In this document: one piece after another, positions 36,468 to 45,544 of the stretch
Layout of the letters: each line of letters starts with the position of its first letter
How positions within the stretch are numbered: the first letter of the stretch is position 1
DNA from: Pseudarthrobacter sulfonivorans
Lineage (GTDB): Bacteria; Actinomycetota; Actinomycetes; Actinomycetales; Micrococcaceae
DNA length: 58,889 nucleotides
NCBI RefSeq assembly: GCF_024391045.1
Contig: NZ_JANFCZ010000027.1
Span: forward strand, 1-58,889
Reading direction: 5' to 3'
The notes under the pieces: generated by a model
Told to the model about the DNA's origin: nothing
Databases searched by the model: none
What the model saw: the letters and a program-made list of their open reading frames with translations, nothing else
Translations under genes and position numbers: made by a program

Positions 36468-36504
36468 TCTGGTGCTGTTATCCACAGTTTGGTGTTGTTT
36501 GGTC
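36468..36504. repeat. Second phased TTTGGT block upstream of the HTH gene
   Basis: TCTGGTG (36468), TTTGGTG (36488) and TTTGGTC (36498) share a 10-base register with a degenerate copy at 36478. The block lies between the HTH gene (minus) and the SAF-domain gene (plus) and resembles the block at 35516. Confidence 0.5.
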
Positions 36505-36588
36505 TTTTGACTTTTGTTCCTGGGCTTGTGCCGTAACAATGAGGTGTCCGGGCGCAGTGCCGCCTGGCTCGGAGCTAGGGGGAAAAGC

Positions 36589-37233
36589 ATGAGCCATGAT
36601 GCAGGAACCACAGGTGCCAGGCTGAAGCCTCCATCGTGGAAGGACCCGCGGCTGATGGTGGGGGTGCTCCTGGTGCTGGCATCGGTGGTGGGCGTCATCT
36701 CGCTGGTGGGCAGTGCGGACCAAACCACCGAGGTCTATGCGGCCCGGGACTCCATCGCGGTGGGAGAAAAGCTGACAACTGACAACCTCGTCCGGGCCAA
36801 GGTCCGCCTCGGGGACACCGAGGAACACTACATCACCGTGGAAGCGGGACTGCCCGACGGGCTGGTTGCCGTGCAACGGATCGGAAAGAGCCAGTTGGTC
36901 CCCAAGGAAAGCCTGGCGGCGGTTGACTCCCTGGACCGCAAGCCCGTGGCGGTGACCATTGACGAACCGCTGCCTCCGCAGGCGGTGGCCGGCACCCGCG
37001 TGGATGTATGGGTGGCGCTGCCCGACGCCAGGAACGGCTTCAGCGAGCCAAAGCTGCTGCTGCCCGGAGCGGAAATCGCGCAGGTGACTGCAGCGACCAC
37101 TACCCTCGGCTCGTCCCGCAGCACGGTGCTGATGGTGCTGGTCGCCGATAGCCAAATGCCTCCCCTGCTCGGGGCGCAGGCCAACAAAGCCAAGATCTCC
37201 GTCGTCTGGAACCCGCGCGGTGACAGGTCATGA
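36589..37233 (+). CDS. SAF-domain (CpaB-like) membrane protein
   Basis: A 214-aa protein with a short cytoplasmic N-terminus, one membrane segment at about 23-41 (MVGVLLVLASVVGVISLV) and an extracellular SAF domain at about 50-110 (VYAARDSIAVGEKLTTDNLV). A RcpC/CpaB-type second half follows (VAGTRVDVWVALPD). CpaB/RcpC normally guides the Flp/Tad pilus, but none of the other pilus genes is present here. GGGGGAA lies six bases before the ATG at 36589. The stop overlaps the next gene by four bases (ATGA). Confidence 0.8.
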   Translation: MSHDAGTTGARLKPPSWKDPRLMVGVLLVLASVVGVISLVGSADQTTEVYAARDSIAVGEKLTTDNLVRAKVRLGDTEEHYITVEAGLPDGLVAVQRIGKSQLVPKESLAAVDSLDRKPVAVTIDEPLPPQAVAGTRVDVWVALPDARNGFSEPKLLLPGAEIAQVTAATTTLGSSRSTVLMVLVADSQMPPLLGAQANKAKISVVWNPRGDRS

Positions 37234-38537
37234 GTATCCCGGTAGTAACCGTTGGCCAGGCCCGGGAGGACGTGGTGGGCGGGCTGGAAGGGCTGCACGG
37301 ACCCGTCACAGTGGTCCGCCGCTGCGCCGAGCTGACGGAACTCTTGGCAGCCTGCCAAAGCGGGCTGGCCCGGGCTGCCGTGGTGGCCGACGGTTCCGAG
37401 GGCCTCACCGCCTCCCTGGTTGACCGGCTTGGGGCAGTGGGCGTGGCGATTATCGCCCTCACGGATAATGCCGAGGAAGCAGCAAGGCTGCGGGGGATCG
37501 GTGTGGCGTCCGCGCTGACCGGTGTTGAATCGGCCGCCTTGGCCGGCAGGATCGCGGAGGCCGTATCCCAGCTGACAGGAAATCCCCAGGGCTCCAGGAC
37601 GGGGGCAGCACTCGGAGACACAGGTACCTCGCTGCGCCAGCTTCCCGCCGACGTCGCTGACGTGCCGCCAGCTTCCGGGACCGGACGTATCATCGCAGTC
37701 TGGGGACCGGCGGGCTCGCCCGGGCGTACCTTCGTGGCAGCCAATATCGCAGGAGAGCTGGCAGCAGACGGGAAGTCCGTGCTGCTGGTTGATGCGGACA
37801 GCTACGGTGCAAGCATCGCTGCCGTACTGGGCCTGCTGGACGAAGCCGCGGGCCTCGCCCAGGCCTGCCGGCTCGCGGACCAGGGGCAACTGGACGCGCA
37901 GGCGCTGCTGAAAGTCGCCCCGCCGGTCACCACCAAGCTCGGAACCTTCCGGGTCCTGACCGGCATCACCCGTGCGGACAGGTGGACTGAACTCCGGGGA
38001 GCGGCCCTGACCCTGGTTCTGGAACGCGCCAAGGAGATCGCCGACGTCGTGGTGGTGGACACCGGGTTTTGCCTCGAGGCTGATGAGGAACTCAGCTTCG
38101 ACACGATGGCCCCGCGCCGGAACGCTGCCACGCTGCGCAGCCTGGAACTGGCGGACACAGTTTTTGCTGTCGGGGCAGCGGATCCGGTGGGTGTTCCCCG
38201 GCTGGTCCGCGGATTGGCAGAGCTCGAACTCGCAGTGCCGCATGTCTCGCCCACGGTGGTGCTCAACAAAGTCCGGGCCTCCGCCGTGGGGAGGTCGCCG
38301 GAGCGTCAATTAAGGGACGCCTGGGAACGGTATGGTCCGGCGTCGACAGTCAGTGCGTTCCTGCCTGCCGACCATGCCGTGGCGGACGCAGCCCTCCTTG
38401 CGGGGTCGTTATTGCTTGAAACGGCCCCGGAATCCAAACTCAGGCGGTCAATCGCCGATTTGGTTTGTGCACCTGTCCAGCGATCTGGCAGATCCTCTGT
38501 ATTTTCTTCCACCGCGCTACGCCGGGTAAAGGGTTAG
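37230..38537 (+). CDS. CpaE/MinD-like P-loop protein with altered Walker A
   Basis: A 435-aa SIMIBI-class protein. Residues 1-115 form a receiver-like pseudo-domain. The ATPase-like domain starts at about 150: RIIAVWGPAGSPGRTFVAANIA, then SVLLVDADSYGASIAAVLG and a Walker B-like ADVVVVDTGF. The P-loop aligned with KGGVGKT reads AGSPGRT, so both the signature lysine and the catalytic lysine are missing. The C-terminal ~30 residues are Ser-rich. It is translationally coupled to the SAF-domain gene. Probably a membrane-linked scaffold or regulator rather than an active ATPase, although weak activity cannot be ruled out. Confidence 0.8.
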   Translation: MSIPVVTVGQAREDVVGGLEGLHGPVTVVRRCAELTELLAACQSGLARAAVVADGSEGLTASLVDRLGAVGVAIIALTDNAEEAARLRGIGVASALTGVESAALAGRIAEAVSQLTGNPQGSRTGAALGDTGTSLRQLPADVADVPPASGTGRIIAVWGPAGSPGRTFVAANIAGELAADGKSVLLVDADSYGASIAAVLGLLDEAAGLAQACRLADQGQLDAQALLKVAPPVTTKLGTFRVLTGITRADRWTELRGAALTLVLERAKEIADVVVVDTGFCLEADEELSFDTMAPRRNAATLRSLELADTVFAVGAADPVGVPRLVRGLAELELAVPHVSPTVVLNKVRASAVGRSPERQLRDAWERYGPASTVSAFLPADHAVADAALLAGSLLLETAPESKLRRSIADLVCAPVQRSGRSSVFSSTALRRVKG

Positions 38538-38595
38538 GCTCGCCGTAGGAGCTGCAACGGTGCAGCCGTAATCTTTGTGATGGAGGCGTTTGTCG

Positions 38596-41500
38596 ATGTC
38601 GTCTGGATCCAGCGTGGAGGATCAGTCCGTAGCAATTGGAGACCAGGAGGGATTCCTGGGGGACTACTACCAACATCTGGCTGAAGAAGATGCCCGTACT
38701 TACTCCCAGGCCGTGCTGGCCAGTCGCGCGGAGACCCACCGGAATGTAGCTGCCAGCCGGCGGCCCGGCGAAGCCAAGGTTTCCATCGTCCACGAGGAAG
38801 ACAGCAGCGTCGTTTATGTTGTCACGGACGACATGCCTTTCCTGGTGGACTCCCTCAACGCCGAACTTGTCCGCCAGAGGGCAGCCATCCGCCTTGTCCT
38901 GCATCCGCTCTTTGTTGTCACCCGCAACAGGGAGACGGGGGAGCTGGTCAAGGTGGACCGGGTGCCGTCCCATATCGGGATCTCCAGCGGTGACACCGCC
39001 GCCATGCCACTCCTGTCCCACCTCATCGCCCAAGGCGAAAACGCGTCCCACATGGAGTCGTGGATCGCAGTGGAGATCAACCGCGTTTCTGATGAAGCCC
39101 AGGCGTCATTGCTCGAGGGCCTGGCCCGTGTCCTGGCGGACGTACGCGCCGCCGTCGAGGACTGGCCCAAGATGCGGAACAAGGCCATGCAGATTGCCGC
39201 GAGCCTGGACCAGGTGGCCAACCCGGCGCAGATCGCCGAGCTGCGGCAGGCACAGGATCTGCTCCGCTGGCTCGACGACGGCAACTTCACGTTCCTGGGC
39301 TACCGCGAGTACGACCTCATAAACGTCGACGGCGAGGACGTACTGGAGTTGCGGGAGGACAGCGGGCTGGGCCTGCTCCGCAAAAAAGAAGGTGCCCCGC
39401 ATCTGCAGCACCTGACAGACGCGGGACGGAAAAAGGCGCGCGAAAAGCGTGCGCTGGTCATCACCAAGGCGAACTCCAGGTCCACCGTCCACCGCCCTGC
39501 CTACCTTGATTACATCGGCGTCAAAAGTTTTGACGCCGCGGGCAACGTCAACGGCGAGCGCCGCTTCATCGGCCTGTTCGCCACCAGCGCCTATGCAGGG
39601 TCGGTACGGGATATCCCGATCGTGCGCGAAAAAGTGAACGCGGTCCTGGGCAGCGCAGGATTCCCCCCGGACTCCCATTCCGGCAAGGACCTGCTGGGCA
39701 TCCTGGAAACCTATCCGCGTGATGAGTTGTTTCAGATTGAAGTGGAGGACCTGAAAGCAACGGCGACAGGCATCCAGCGGCTGCAGGAGCGGCGGCGGAC
39801 GCGGCTGTTCCTCCGGCCGGACATTTACGGCCGGTTCATGTCAGCGCTGGTCTACCTGCCCCGTGACCGGTACACCACCAACGTCCGGCTCCGCATCGAG
39901 GAGGAACTCCGGTCCACTTTCCAGGCTGAATCCATTGACTTCGAGGCCAGGATGACAGAATCCGCCCTCGCCCGGCTCTTCTTCCGGATTCGCCTGCCCA
40001 AGAACGCTGAACTTAGCCATGTCAACACCGAGGAACTCGAAAAGCGGCTGGTCCGGGCGGCACGCTCATGGAGTGAAGGCGTAGCCGAGGTGCTGCGCAG
40101 CGGCGCGGCCGGCCAGCAGTCCAAGGAACTCGCCGGCATCTGGTCCGAGGCCTTCCCGGCCGGCTACCGCGTGGACTACGAGGTTGAGGACGCGCTGGAG
40201 GACATCGCCCGGTTTGAGAAATACGGTGCCCAGGCCGAGCGCGTCGCCGGGGCCAAACAGGAACGTCCCGGTGTCCACGTCTACCTGCCCAACGGTGCCG
40301 GGGAAGACCTCGAAGAGGATGCCCGCGTCAAGCTGTACATGCTCGAGCCCAAGAGCTTGAGCCAGATCCTGCCCTACTTCCACAACCTGGGACTCGAGGT
40401 GCTGGACGAGCGTCCCTTCGAGATCGAGACAGCCGACGGCCGCGACTTCTTCCTGTACGACCTCGGGCTGAAGTACCCCACCGGCGTCGATCCGCTGGCC
40501 ACCGGCGAATTGCTCGGTGACTCGTTCGGGGCTGCCATCTCCGGAGCGGTCGAGTCGGACAGCCTTGACCGGCTGGTGCTGCGCGAGGGGATGCACTGGC
40601 GGCAGATTACGGTGCTGAGGGCCTATGCGCGGTACATGCGGCAAATGGGAAACACAAACTCGATGGGCTTCGTCGCGGACACGCTGCTCGCCAATCCGGA
40701 CGTTACCAAGGCCCTGACGGCCCTGTTCGCGGCCCGATTTGATCCGGCGCTCGCCGGGGACCAGCGGCCCGCCGCCCAGGGAAAGGTCCGTGCGGAACTT
40801 TCGGCGGCGATCGACGAGGTGGCAACGCTCGACGCCGACCGTGTCCTGCGCACCTTCGCCAACCTGATCGAGGCCACCCTCCGCACGAACTTTTACCAGT
40901 ACAAGCCGCACCTGAGTTTTAAGCTCGATTCGGCCAAGATCGAGGGCTTGCCGTTCCCGCGGCCAATGTTCGAGATCTGGGTCTACTCACCGCGGGTTGA
41001 AGGCGTGCACCTGCGCTTCGGCAAGGTGGCCCGCGGCGGCCTGCGCTGGTCCGATCGGCGCGAGGACTTCAGGACGGAAATACTTGGCCTGGTCAAGGCG
41101 CAGACCGTGAAGAATGCGGTAATTGTTCCCACCGGCGCCAAGGGCGGCTTCTTTGCCAAGCGGCTCCCGGACCCCACCGTGGACCGGGCGGCGTGGCTGG
41201 CCGAGGGTATGGAAAGCTACAAAACCTTCATCCGCGGCCTGCTGGACCTTACCGACAACCTCGTGACCGAAGCCGGGGCGGAAACCGTAGTGCCGCCGTC
41301 GGACGTTGTCAGGCACGACGACGACGATTCCTACCTCGTGGTGGCGGCGGACAAGGGGACGGCCACCTTCTCGGACATCGCCAACGGTCTGGCCGCGGAA
41401 TACGGCTTCTGGCTCGGTGATGCGTTCGCTTCCGGCGGCTCGGTAGGCTACGACCACAAGGCCATGGGCATTACCGCCCGCGGCGCGTGGGAGTCGGTCA

Positions 41501-43449
41501 AGCGGCACTTCAGCGAGCTGGACGTGGACACCCAGACCCAGGACTTCACGGTGGTGGGCGTGGGCGACATGTCCGGCGACGTGTTCGGGAACGGCATGCT
41601 TTTGTCCCGGCACATCCGGCTGCTGGCCGCGTTCGACCACAGGCACATCTTCCTTGACCCGAGGCCGGACCCGGCAGCCTCGTTTGCGGAACGGGAACGG
41701 CTCTTTAAGCTGCCGCGGTCCTCCTGGGACGATTACAACAAGTCCCTCATCAGCGAAGGCGGCGGCGTGTATCCCCGCCAGGTGAAGTCCATTCCGGTCT
41801 CGCCGCAGGTCCGGGCCGCCATCGGCCTGCCTGAGGGCACCACCGAAATGAGCCCGCCCGAACTCCTCCGTGCGATCCTGCTGGCCCCGGCCGACCTGCT
41901 GTACAACGGCGGAATCGGGACGTACGTGAAGGCCAGCACCGAGACCAACGGATCAGTGGGCGACAAAGCCAACGACGCCATCCGCGTGGACGGCAAAGAC
42001 CTGCGGGTCAAGGTAGTGGGCGAAGGCGGCAACCTGGGCATGACGCAGCGCGGCCGGATTGAGGCGGCACTGCAGGGCGTCATCCTGAACACCGATGCCA
42101 TCGACAACTCCGCCGGTGTGGACTGCTCCGACCATGAAGTCAACATCAAGATCTTCGTGGACCGGATGGTGGCGGCGGGCAAGCTGTCGGCGGACGAGCG
42201 CGCAGGCTTCCTGGCGTCCATGACAGATGAAGTCGGGCGGCTGGTCCTCGAGGACAACGTGGACCAGAACATCCTGCTCCTGAACGACCGGCAGCGGGTG
42301 GCCGAGTGGAGCCCCAGCTACGAGCGCCTGATGGACTGGTTGGAGAAGTCTGCGGACCTCAAGCGTGATCTCGAGGCGCTGCCCAGCACGGAGACCCTGC
42401 AGGAACGGCTGAGCCAGGGCCAGGGCCTGACCTCGCCGGAGCTTTCGGTACTGGCGGCCTACGCGAAGATTGAGCTTTCGTCGGCGCTGCGAGACAGCAA
42501 CCTGGCCGATGATCCGTGGTTCCGGGCGACCCTTCGCGCATACTTCCCCGCGCAGCTGCGGGACCGGTTTGACGCTGAGCTGGACACCCATCCGCTGCGG
42601 CGCGAGATCATCGCCACGGTGGTGGCCAACGACATGATCAACCTGGGCGGCATTACGTTCGCGTTCCGGACCATGGAGGAAACCTCGGCCACAGAAGTGG
42701 CCGTGGCCAAGGCTTTCGTGGCGCTCCGTGAGGTTTTCGAACTGAATGTCATGGTGGACCAGCTGAACAGCCTTCCGGCCTCGTTCCCCACTGAACACTG
42801 GAGCGCCGTCCACCTGGACATCCGGCGCATCCTGGACCGGGCGGTCAGGTGGCTGCTGGCCCAGGGAGACAGCTCGCGTCCCATCGCGGAGACGGTGGCT
42901 GAGTTCAAGCCGCTCCTGGACCCGATGCGCGGCCGGCTGCTGGACTACCTCAAGGGCGATGACCGCGAGCGGGTGACCAGCTGGCTGGATAAGGGTCTGG
43001 GGTGGGAACTCCCGGAAGACCTTGCCATGCGGTGGGCTGAGCTGTTCGAAAGCTTCGTCCTGCTGGACATCGCCAAGATCGTGCACACCCGCAAGGAGCC
43101 GGTGGAGGAGATCGCGTCGGTTTATTACACGGTGTTCAACCGGTTCCACGCCGACGCGCTCCTGGAGCGGATCACCAGCCTGCCGCGGCAGGACCGCTGG
43201 CAGGCGCTGGCGCGGGCCGCACTGCGCGACGACCTGTATTCCACAGTTACGGACATGACGACGGCGGTGCTTGAGTCGACAGCGTCCGGGGACTCCCCGG
43301 AGAACCGGCTGAAGGAGTGGGAGGGCCAGAATGCCGAGCAGCTGGGCAGGGCCAAGAGCATGTTCGATGAGGTCAACGCGCTTGAAACCGACGACATGGC
43401 CTCACTGTCGGTAGCATTGAGGCTCTTGAGGTCAATCGTCCGACGCTAG
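38596..43449 (+). CDS. Large NAD-specific glutamate dehydrogenase
   Basis: A 1617-aa enzyme of the ~180-kDa NAD-GDH class, converting glutamate to 2-oxoglutarate and ammonia with NAD. The N-terminal ~700 residues hold ACT-like regulatory regions (DDMPFLVDSLNAELVRQ, VYLPRDRYTTNVRLRIEE). The catalytic domain lies around 720-1150, with RGGLRWSDRREDFRTEILGLVKAQ, the Lys of PTGAKGGFFAKRLPD, GVGDMSGDVFGNGML for NAD and VVGEGGNLGMTQRGR. A helical C-terminal region completes it. ATG 38596 has GGAGG nine bases before; TTG 38590 is closer but less likely. Single gene, probably catabolic. Confidence 0.93.
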   Translation: MSSGSSVEDQSVAIGDQEGFLGDYYQHLAEEDARTYSQAVLASRAETHRNVAASRRPGEAKVSIVHEEDSSVVYVVTDDMPFLVDSLNAELVRQRAAIRLVLHPLFVVTRNRETGELVKVDRVPSHIGISSGDTAAMPLLSHLIAQGENASHMESWIAVEINRVSDEAQASLLEGLARVLADVRAAVEDWPKMRNKAMQIAASLDQVANPAQIAELRQAQDLLRWLDDGNFTFLGYREYDLINVDGEDVLELREDSGLGLLRKKEGAPHLQHLTDAGRKKAREKRALVITKANSRSTVHRPAYLDYIGVKSFDAAGNVNGERRFIGLFATSAYAGSVRDIPIVREKVNAVLGSAGFPPDSHSGKDLLGILETYPRDELFQIEVEDLKATATGIQRLQERRRTRLFLRPDIYGRFMSALVYLPRDRYTTNVRLRIEEELRSTFQAESIDFEARMTESALARLFFRIRLPKNAELSHVNTEELEKRLVRAARSWSEGVAEVLRSGAAGQQSKELAGIWSEAFPAGYRVDYEVEDALEDIARFEKYGAQAERVAGAKQERPGVHVYLPNGAGEDLEEDARVKLYMLEPKSLSQILPYFHNLGLEVLDERPFEIETADGRDFFLYDLGLKYPTGVDPLATGELLGDSFGAAISGAVESDSLDRLVLREGMHWRQITVLRAYARYMRQMGNTNSMGFVADTLLANPDVTKALTALFAARFDPALAGDQRPAAQGKVRAELSAAIDEVATLDADRVLRTFANLIEATLRTNFYQYKPHLSFKLDSAKIEGLPFPRPMFEIWVYSPRVEGVHLRFGKVARGGLRWSDRREDFRTEILGLVKAQTVKNAVIVPTGAKGGFFAKRLPDPTVDRAAWLAEGMESYKTFIRGLLDLTDNLVTEAGAETVVPPSDVVRHDDDDSYLVVAADKGTATFSDIANGLAAEYGFWLGDAFASGGSVGYDHKAMGITARGAWESVKRHFSELDVDTQTQDFTVVGVGDMSGDVFGNGMLLSRHIRLLAAFDHRHIFLDPRPDPAASFAERERLFKLPRSSWDDYNKSLISEGGGVYPRQVKSIPVSPQVRAAIGLPEGTTEMSPPELLRAILLAPADLLYNGGIGTYVKASTETNGSVGDKANDAIRVDGKDLRVKVVGEGGNLGMTQRGRIEAALQGVILNTDAIDNSAGVDCSDHEVNIKIFVDRMVAAGKLSADERAGFLASMTDEVGRLVLEDNVDQNILLLNDRQRVAEWSPSYERLMDWLEKSADLKRDLEALPSTETLQERLSQGQGLTSPELSVLAAYAKIELSSALRDSNLADDPWFRATLRAYFPAQLRDRFDAELDTHPLRREIIATVVANDMINLGGITFAFRTMEETSATEVAVAKAFVALREVFELNVMVDQLNSLPASFPTEHWSAVHLDIRRILDRAVRWLLAQGDSSRPIAETVAEFKPLLDPMRGRLLDYLKGDDRERVTSWLDKGLGWELPEDLAMRWAELFESFVLLDIAKIVHTRKEPVEEIASVYYTVFNRFHADALLERITSLPRQDRWQALARAALRDDLYSTVTDMTTAVLESTASGDSPENRLKEWEGQNAEQLGRAKSMFDEVNALETDDMASLSVALRLLRSIVRR

Positions 43450-43478
43450 GAATCCCCTGCGTCGCAACTGGAGGTGCA

Positions 43479-44948
43479 GTGGCAATCTTTACGGACCCCA
43501 TCAGGGAACATGCTGATTTCGGGCCGGGCGATGCCGAATGGCTGCACCTCCTGGTGGGCGACTGGCAGATGGTTGCGGACCTGGCATTCGCGGACCTGGC
43601 ATTGTGGTTTCCGCACCCGGAACACGGCTACATTGCGCTGGCACATGTGCGGCCCTCAACCACGCACACGGTCTTCCACGGCGACTTTGTGGGCGAACCC
43701 ATCCGGGCGGACCTGCAGCCGCTGGTGGACAAGGCCTGGGAAAGCCATGCCATTGAGCGGTCCAGCGAGACCAACTGGAACTCGGACATGGCGCTGCGGG
43801 TGGAGGCTGTGCCGATGGTCCGCAACGGCCGGACATTGGCTGTGGTGACCACTCACATGGACCTGTCCAGTTCCCGGATGCCTTCACGTCTGGAACTCAC
43901 CTACAGGCAGTGCGCGTACGATCTGCTCCGCATGGGGACGCTGGGGCTATGGCCGGACTTCGCCTCACCCACCGGCTCTCGGCGCGGTGCTCCGCGCGTA
44001 GGCGACGGGCTCATCAGGCTCGATGCTGAGGGGATTGTGCAGTACGCGAGCCCCAACGGAGTATCCGCCTTCCGGCGGCTTGGCGACGGCGAGTCGCTGG
44101 AAGGAAGATCGTTGGCCGAGGTCACCGCCGGGCTGTTGAAAGACCGGCGGATGGTGGACGAGACGCTGCCGCTGGTGGTGACAGGGCGCATGCCGTGGCG
44201 CAGCGAGATTGAATCACGCGGCGTCAGCCTCTCCCTGCGGGCCATTCCATTGCGCGATGAGCACCAGCGGTTTGGTGCGCTGGTGCTGTGCCGGGATGTT
44301 TCGGAACTGCGGCGCCGGGAGATGGAGCTTGTCACCAAGGACGCCACCATCCGTGAGATCCATCACCGGGTGAAGAACAACCTGCAGACGGTGGCTGCCC
44401 TGCTGCGCATGCAGTCCCGGCGGATGGTCAGTGATGAGGCCAAGCAGGGGCTGGAACAGGCGATGCGCCGTGTGGCTACTATCGCCTTGGTTCATGAGAC
44501 CCTGTCGCAGGGCCTGGCGCAGAGTGTGGACTTCGACGAACTTATTGGCCGCCAGTTCAGGCTCTCGGCCGAGGTCGCGTCTCCCTCGCAGCAGGTCAAG
44601 ACCGAGCGTTCCGGGCTTTTCGGGGACCTGCCCAGCGACTTCGCCACCCCGCTGGCCCTGGTGATCAACGAACTGGTGACCAACGCCGTCGAGCATGGGC
44701 TGGAGGGGCGGACGGGAACTGTGTGGCTCATCGCCGACCGTTCCGAGGAGGAAGACGGTGAGGAACTGCTGACGGTGACAGTTGCCGACGACGGCGTGGG
44801 CCTGCCGGATACGCCGCATGTTGAGGGGCTCGGCTTGCAGATCGTCCGAACGCTTGTCACCAGTGAACTTGGGGGTACCATTCAGTGGCGTCCACGCGAG
44901 GGCGGCGGCACGGCGGTGCAGATCCGACTCAGCCTGGCGGCGCGGTAA
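43479..44948 (+). CDS. pdtaS: PdtaS-type sensor histidine kinase
   Basis: A 489-aa soluble kinase matching mycobacterial PdtaS (Rv3220c). It has an N-terminal GAF-like domain (about 10-140), a PAS domain (about 175-280, GLIRLDAEGIVQYASPNG) and a HisKA_2 dimerisation/phosphoacceptor region: IREIHHRVKNNLQTVAALLRMQ with His295/His296. The HATPase domain carries LVINELVTNAVEHGL and DDGVGLP. Its partner is normally the RNA-binding response regulator PdtaR, absent here. GTG start with GGAGGTG. It lies next to whiB1, as in M. tuberculosis. Confidence 0.93.
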   Translation: MAIFTDPIREHADFGPGDAEWLHLLVGDWQMVADLAFADLALWFPHPEHGYIALAHVRPSTTHTVFHGDFVGEPIRADLQPLVDKAWESHAIERSSETNWNSDMALRVEAVPMVRNGRTLAVVTTHMDLSSSRMPSRLELTYRQCAYDLLRMGTLGLWPDFASPTGSRRGAPRVGDGLIRLDAEGIVQYASPNGVSAFRRLGDGESLEGRSLAEVTAGLLKDRRMVDETLPLVVTGRMPWRSEIESRGVSLSLRAIPLRDEHQRFGALVLCRDVSELRRREMELVTKDATIREIHHRVKNNLQTVAALLRMQSRRMVSDEAKQGLEQAMRRVATIALVHETLSQGLAQSVDFDELIGRQFRLSAEVASPSQQVKTERSGLFGDLPSDFATPLALVINELVTNAVEHGLEGRTGTVWLIADRSEEEDGEELLTVTVADDGVGLPDTPHVEGLGLQIVRTLVTSELGGTIQWRPREGGGTAVQIRLSLAAR

Positions 44949-44964
44949 AGCTGTCACTTAACGC

Positions 44965-44997
44965 AATGGCCGCGACCCCACCGGGGTCGCGGCCATT
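44965..44997. terminator. Hairpin terminator between pdtaS and whiB1
   Basis: A perfect 15-bp stem (44965-44979 and 44983-44997) with a 3-base ACC loop between convergent genes, probably acting in both directions. The stem is very GC-rich and no long T-run follows. Confidence 0.7.
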
Positions 44998-45028
44998 CGC
45001 TTCGTGCAAACCGTCTGGACTGCTCTTG

Positions 45029-45053
45029 TGGCGGCGCCGCCATGGCGCCGCCA
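45029..45053. repeat. GC palindrome just after whiB1
   Basis: Arms TGGCGGCGCC (45029-45038) and GGCGCCGCCA (45044-45053) with a 5-base centre, 12 bases past the whiB1 stop. It may help end whiB1 transcription. Confidence 0.5.
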
Positions 45054-45065
45054 GCTCGCTTGTGC

Positions 45066-45314
45066 TTAGGAGGCGCGACGGGCCCTGGCAGCACGACGCT
45101 TAAGGGCGCGGCGCTCGTCCTCGCTCATGCCGCCCCAGACGCCGGCATCCTGACCCGATTCGAGGGCCCACTGGAGGCAGGTGTCAACAACGGGGCAGCG
45201 GCGGCATACGCTTTTTGCTTCCTCGATCTGGAGGAGGGCCGGCCCTGTGTTTCCGACGGGGAAAAACAGTTCCGGGTCCTTGTCGAGGCACGCCGCGCGG
45301 TTACGCCAATCCAT
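45066..45314 (-). CDS. whiB1: Iron-sulfur transcriptional regulator WhiB1
   Basis: An 82-aa Wbl protein binding a [4Fe-4S] cluster through Cys9, Cys37, Cys40 and Cys46. The turn SGQDAGVWGGMSEDERRALKRR is the sigma-contact and DNA-binding part. Sequence and length match mycobacterial WhiB1, an essential NO-sensitive regulator working with the main sigma factor. The ATG at 45314 (MDWRNRAACL) matches homologues; a TTG at 45332 would add six residues. Confidence 0.95.
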   Translation of the reverse strand: MDWRNRAACLDKDPELFFPVGNTGPALLQIEEAKSVCRRCPVVDTCLQWALESGQDAGVWGGMSEDERRALKRRAARARRAS

Positions 45315-45532
45315 GCTGATCAGTTGCTCCAATTCTGGGAAAAGCCGTTTGTGAAATTATTCACTAGGGGCTACAAAGGAAAAGGGCCCTGTGGGCCCCA
45401 TCGGTCATCTCCATCAAGGTTGTCATGTTAACGCTGTGTAAACAAGGGGTAATACAGCTTGAAATCCCCGGATTCCTGAGCGATACATCACATCCGCGTT
45501 GCCGACCCCCACCACTGTCCGACTATGTCGGG

Positions 45533-45538
45533 TATGGT
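45533..45538 (+). promoter_or_regulatory. -10 element TATGGT (leaderless)
   Basis: TATGGT ends at -7 relative to the GTG at 45545. No ribosome site is present, consistent with leaderless transcription of the membrane protein gene. Confidence 0.45.
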
Positions 45539-45544
45539 GCCAGT

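Noticed and set aside
36589..38537. Tad/Flp pilus locus
   Set aside because: Only CpaB- and CpaE-like genes are present; no CpaF ATPase, TadB/C or pilin.
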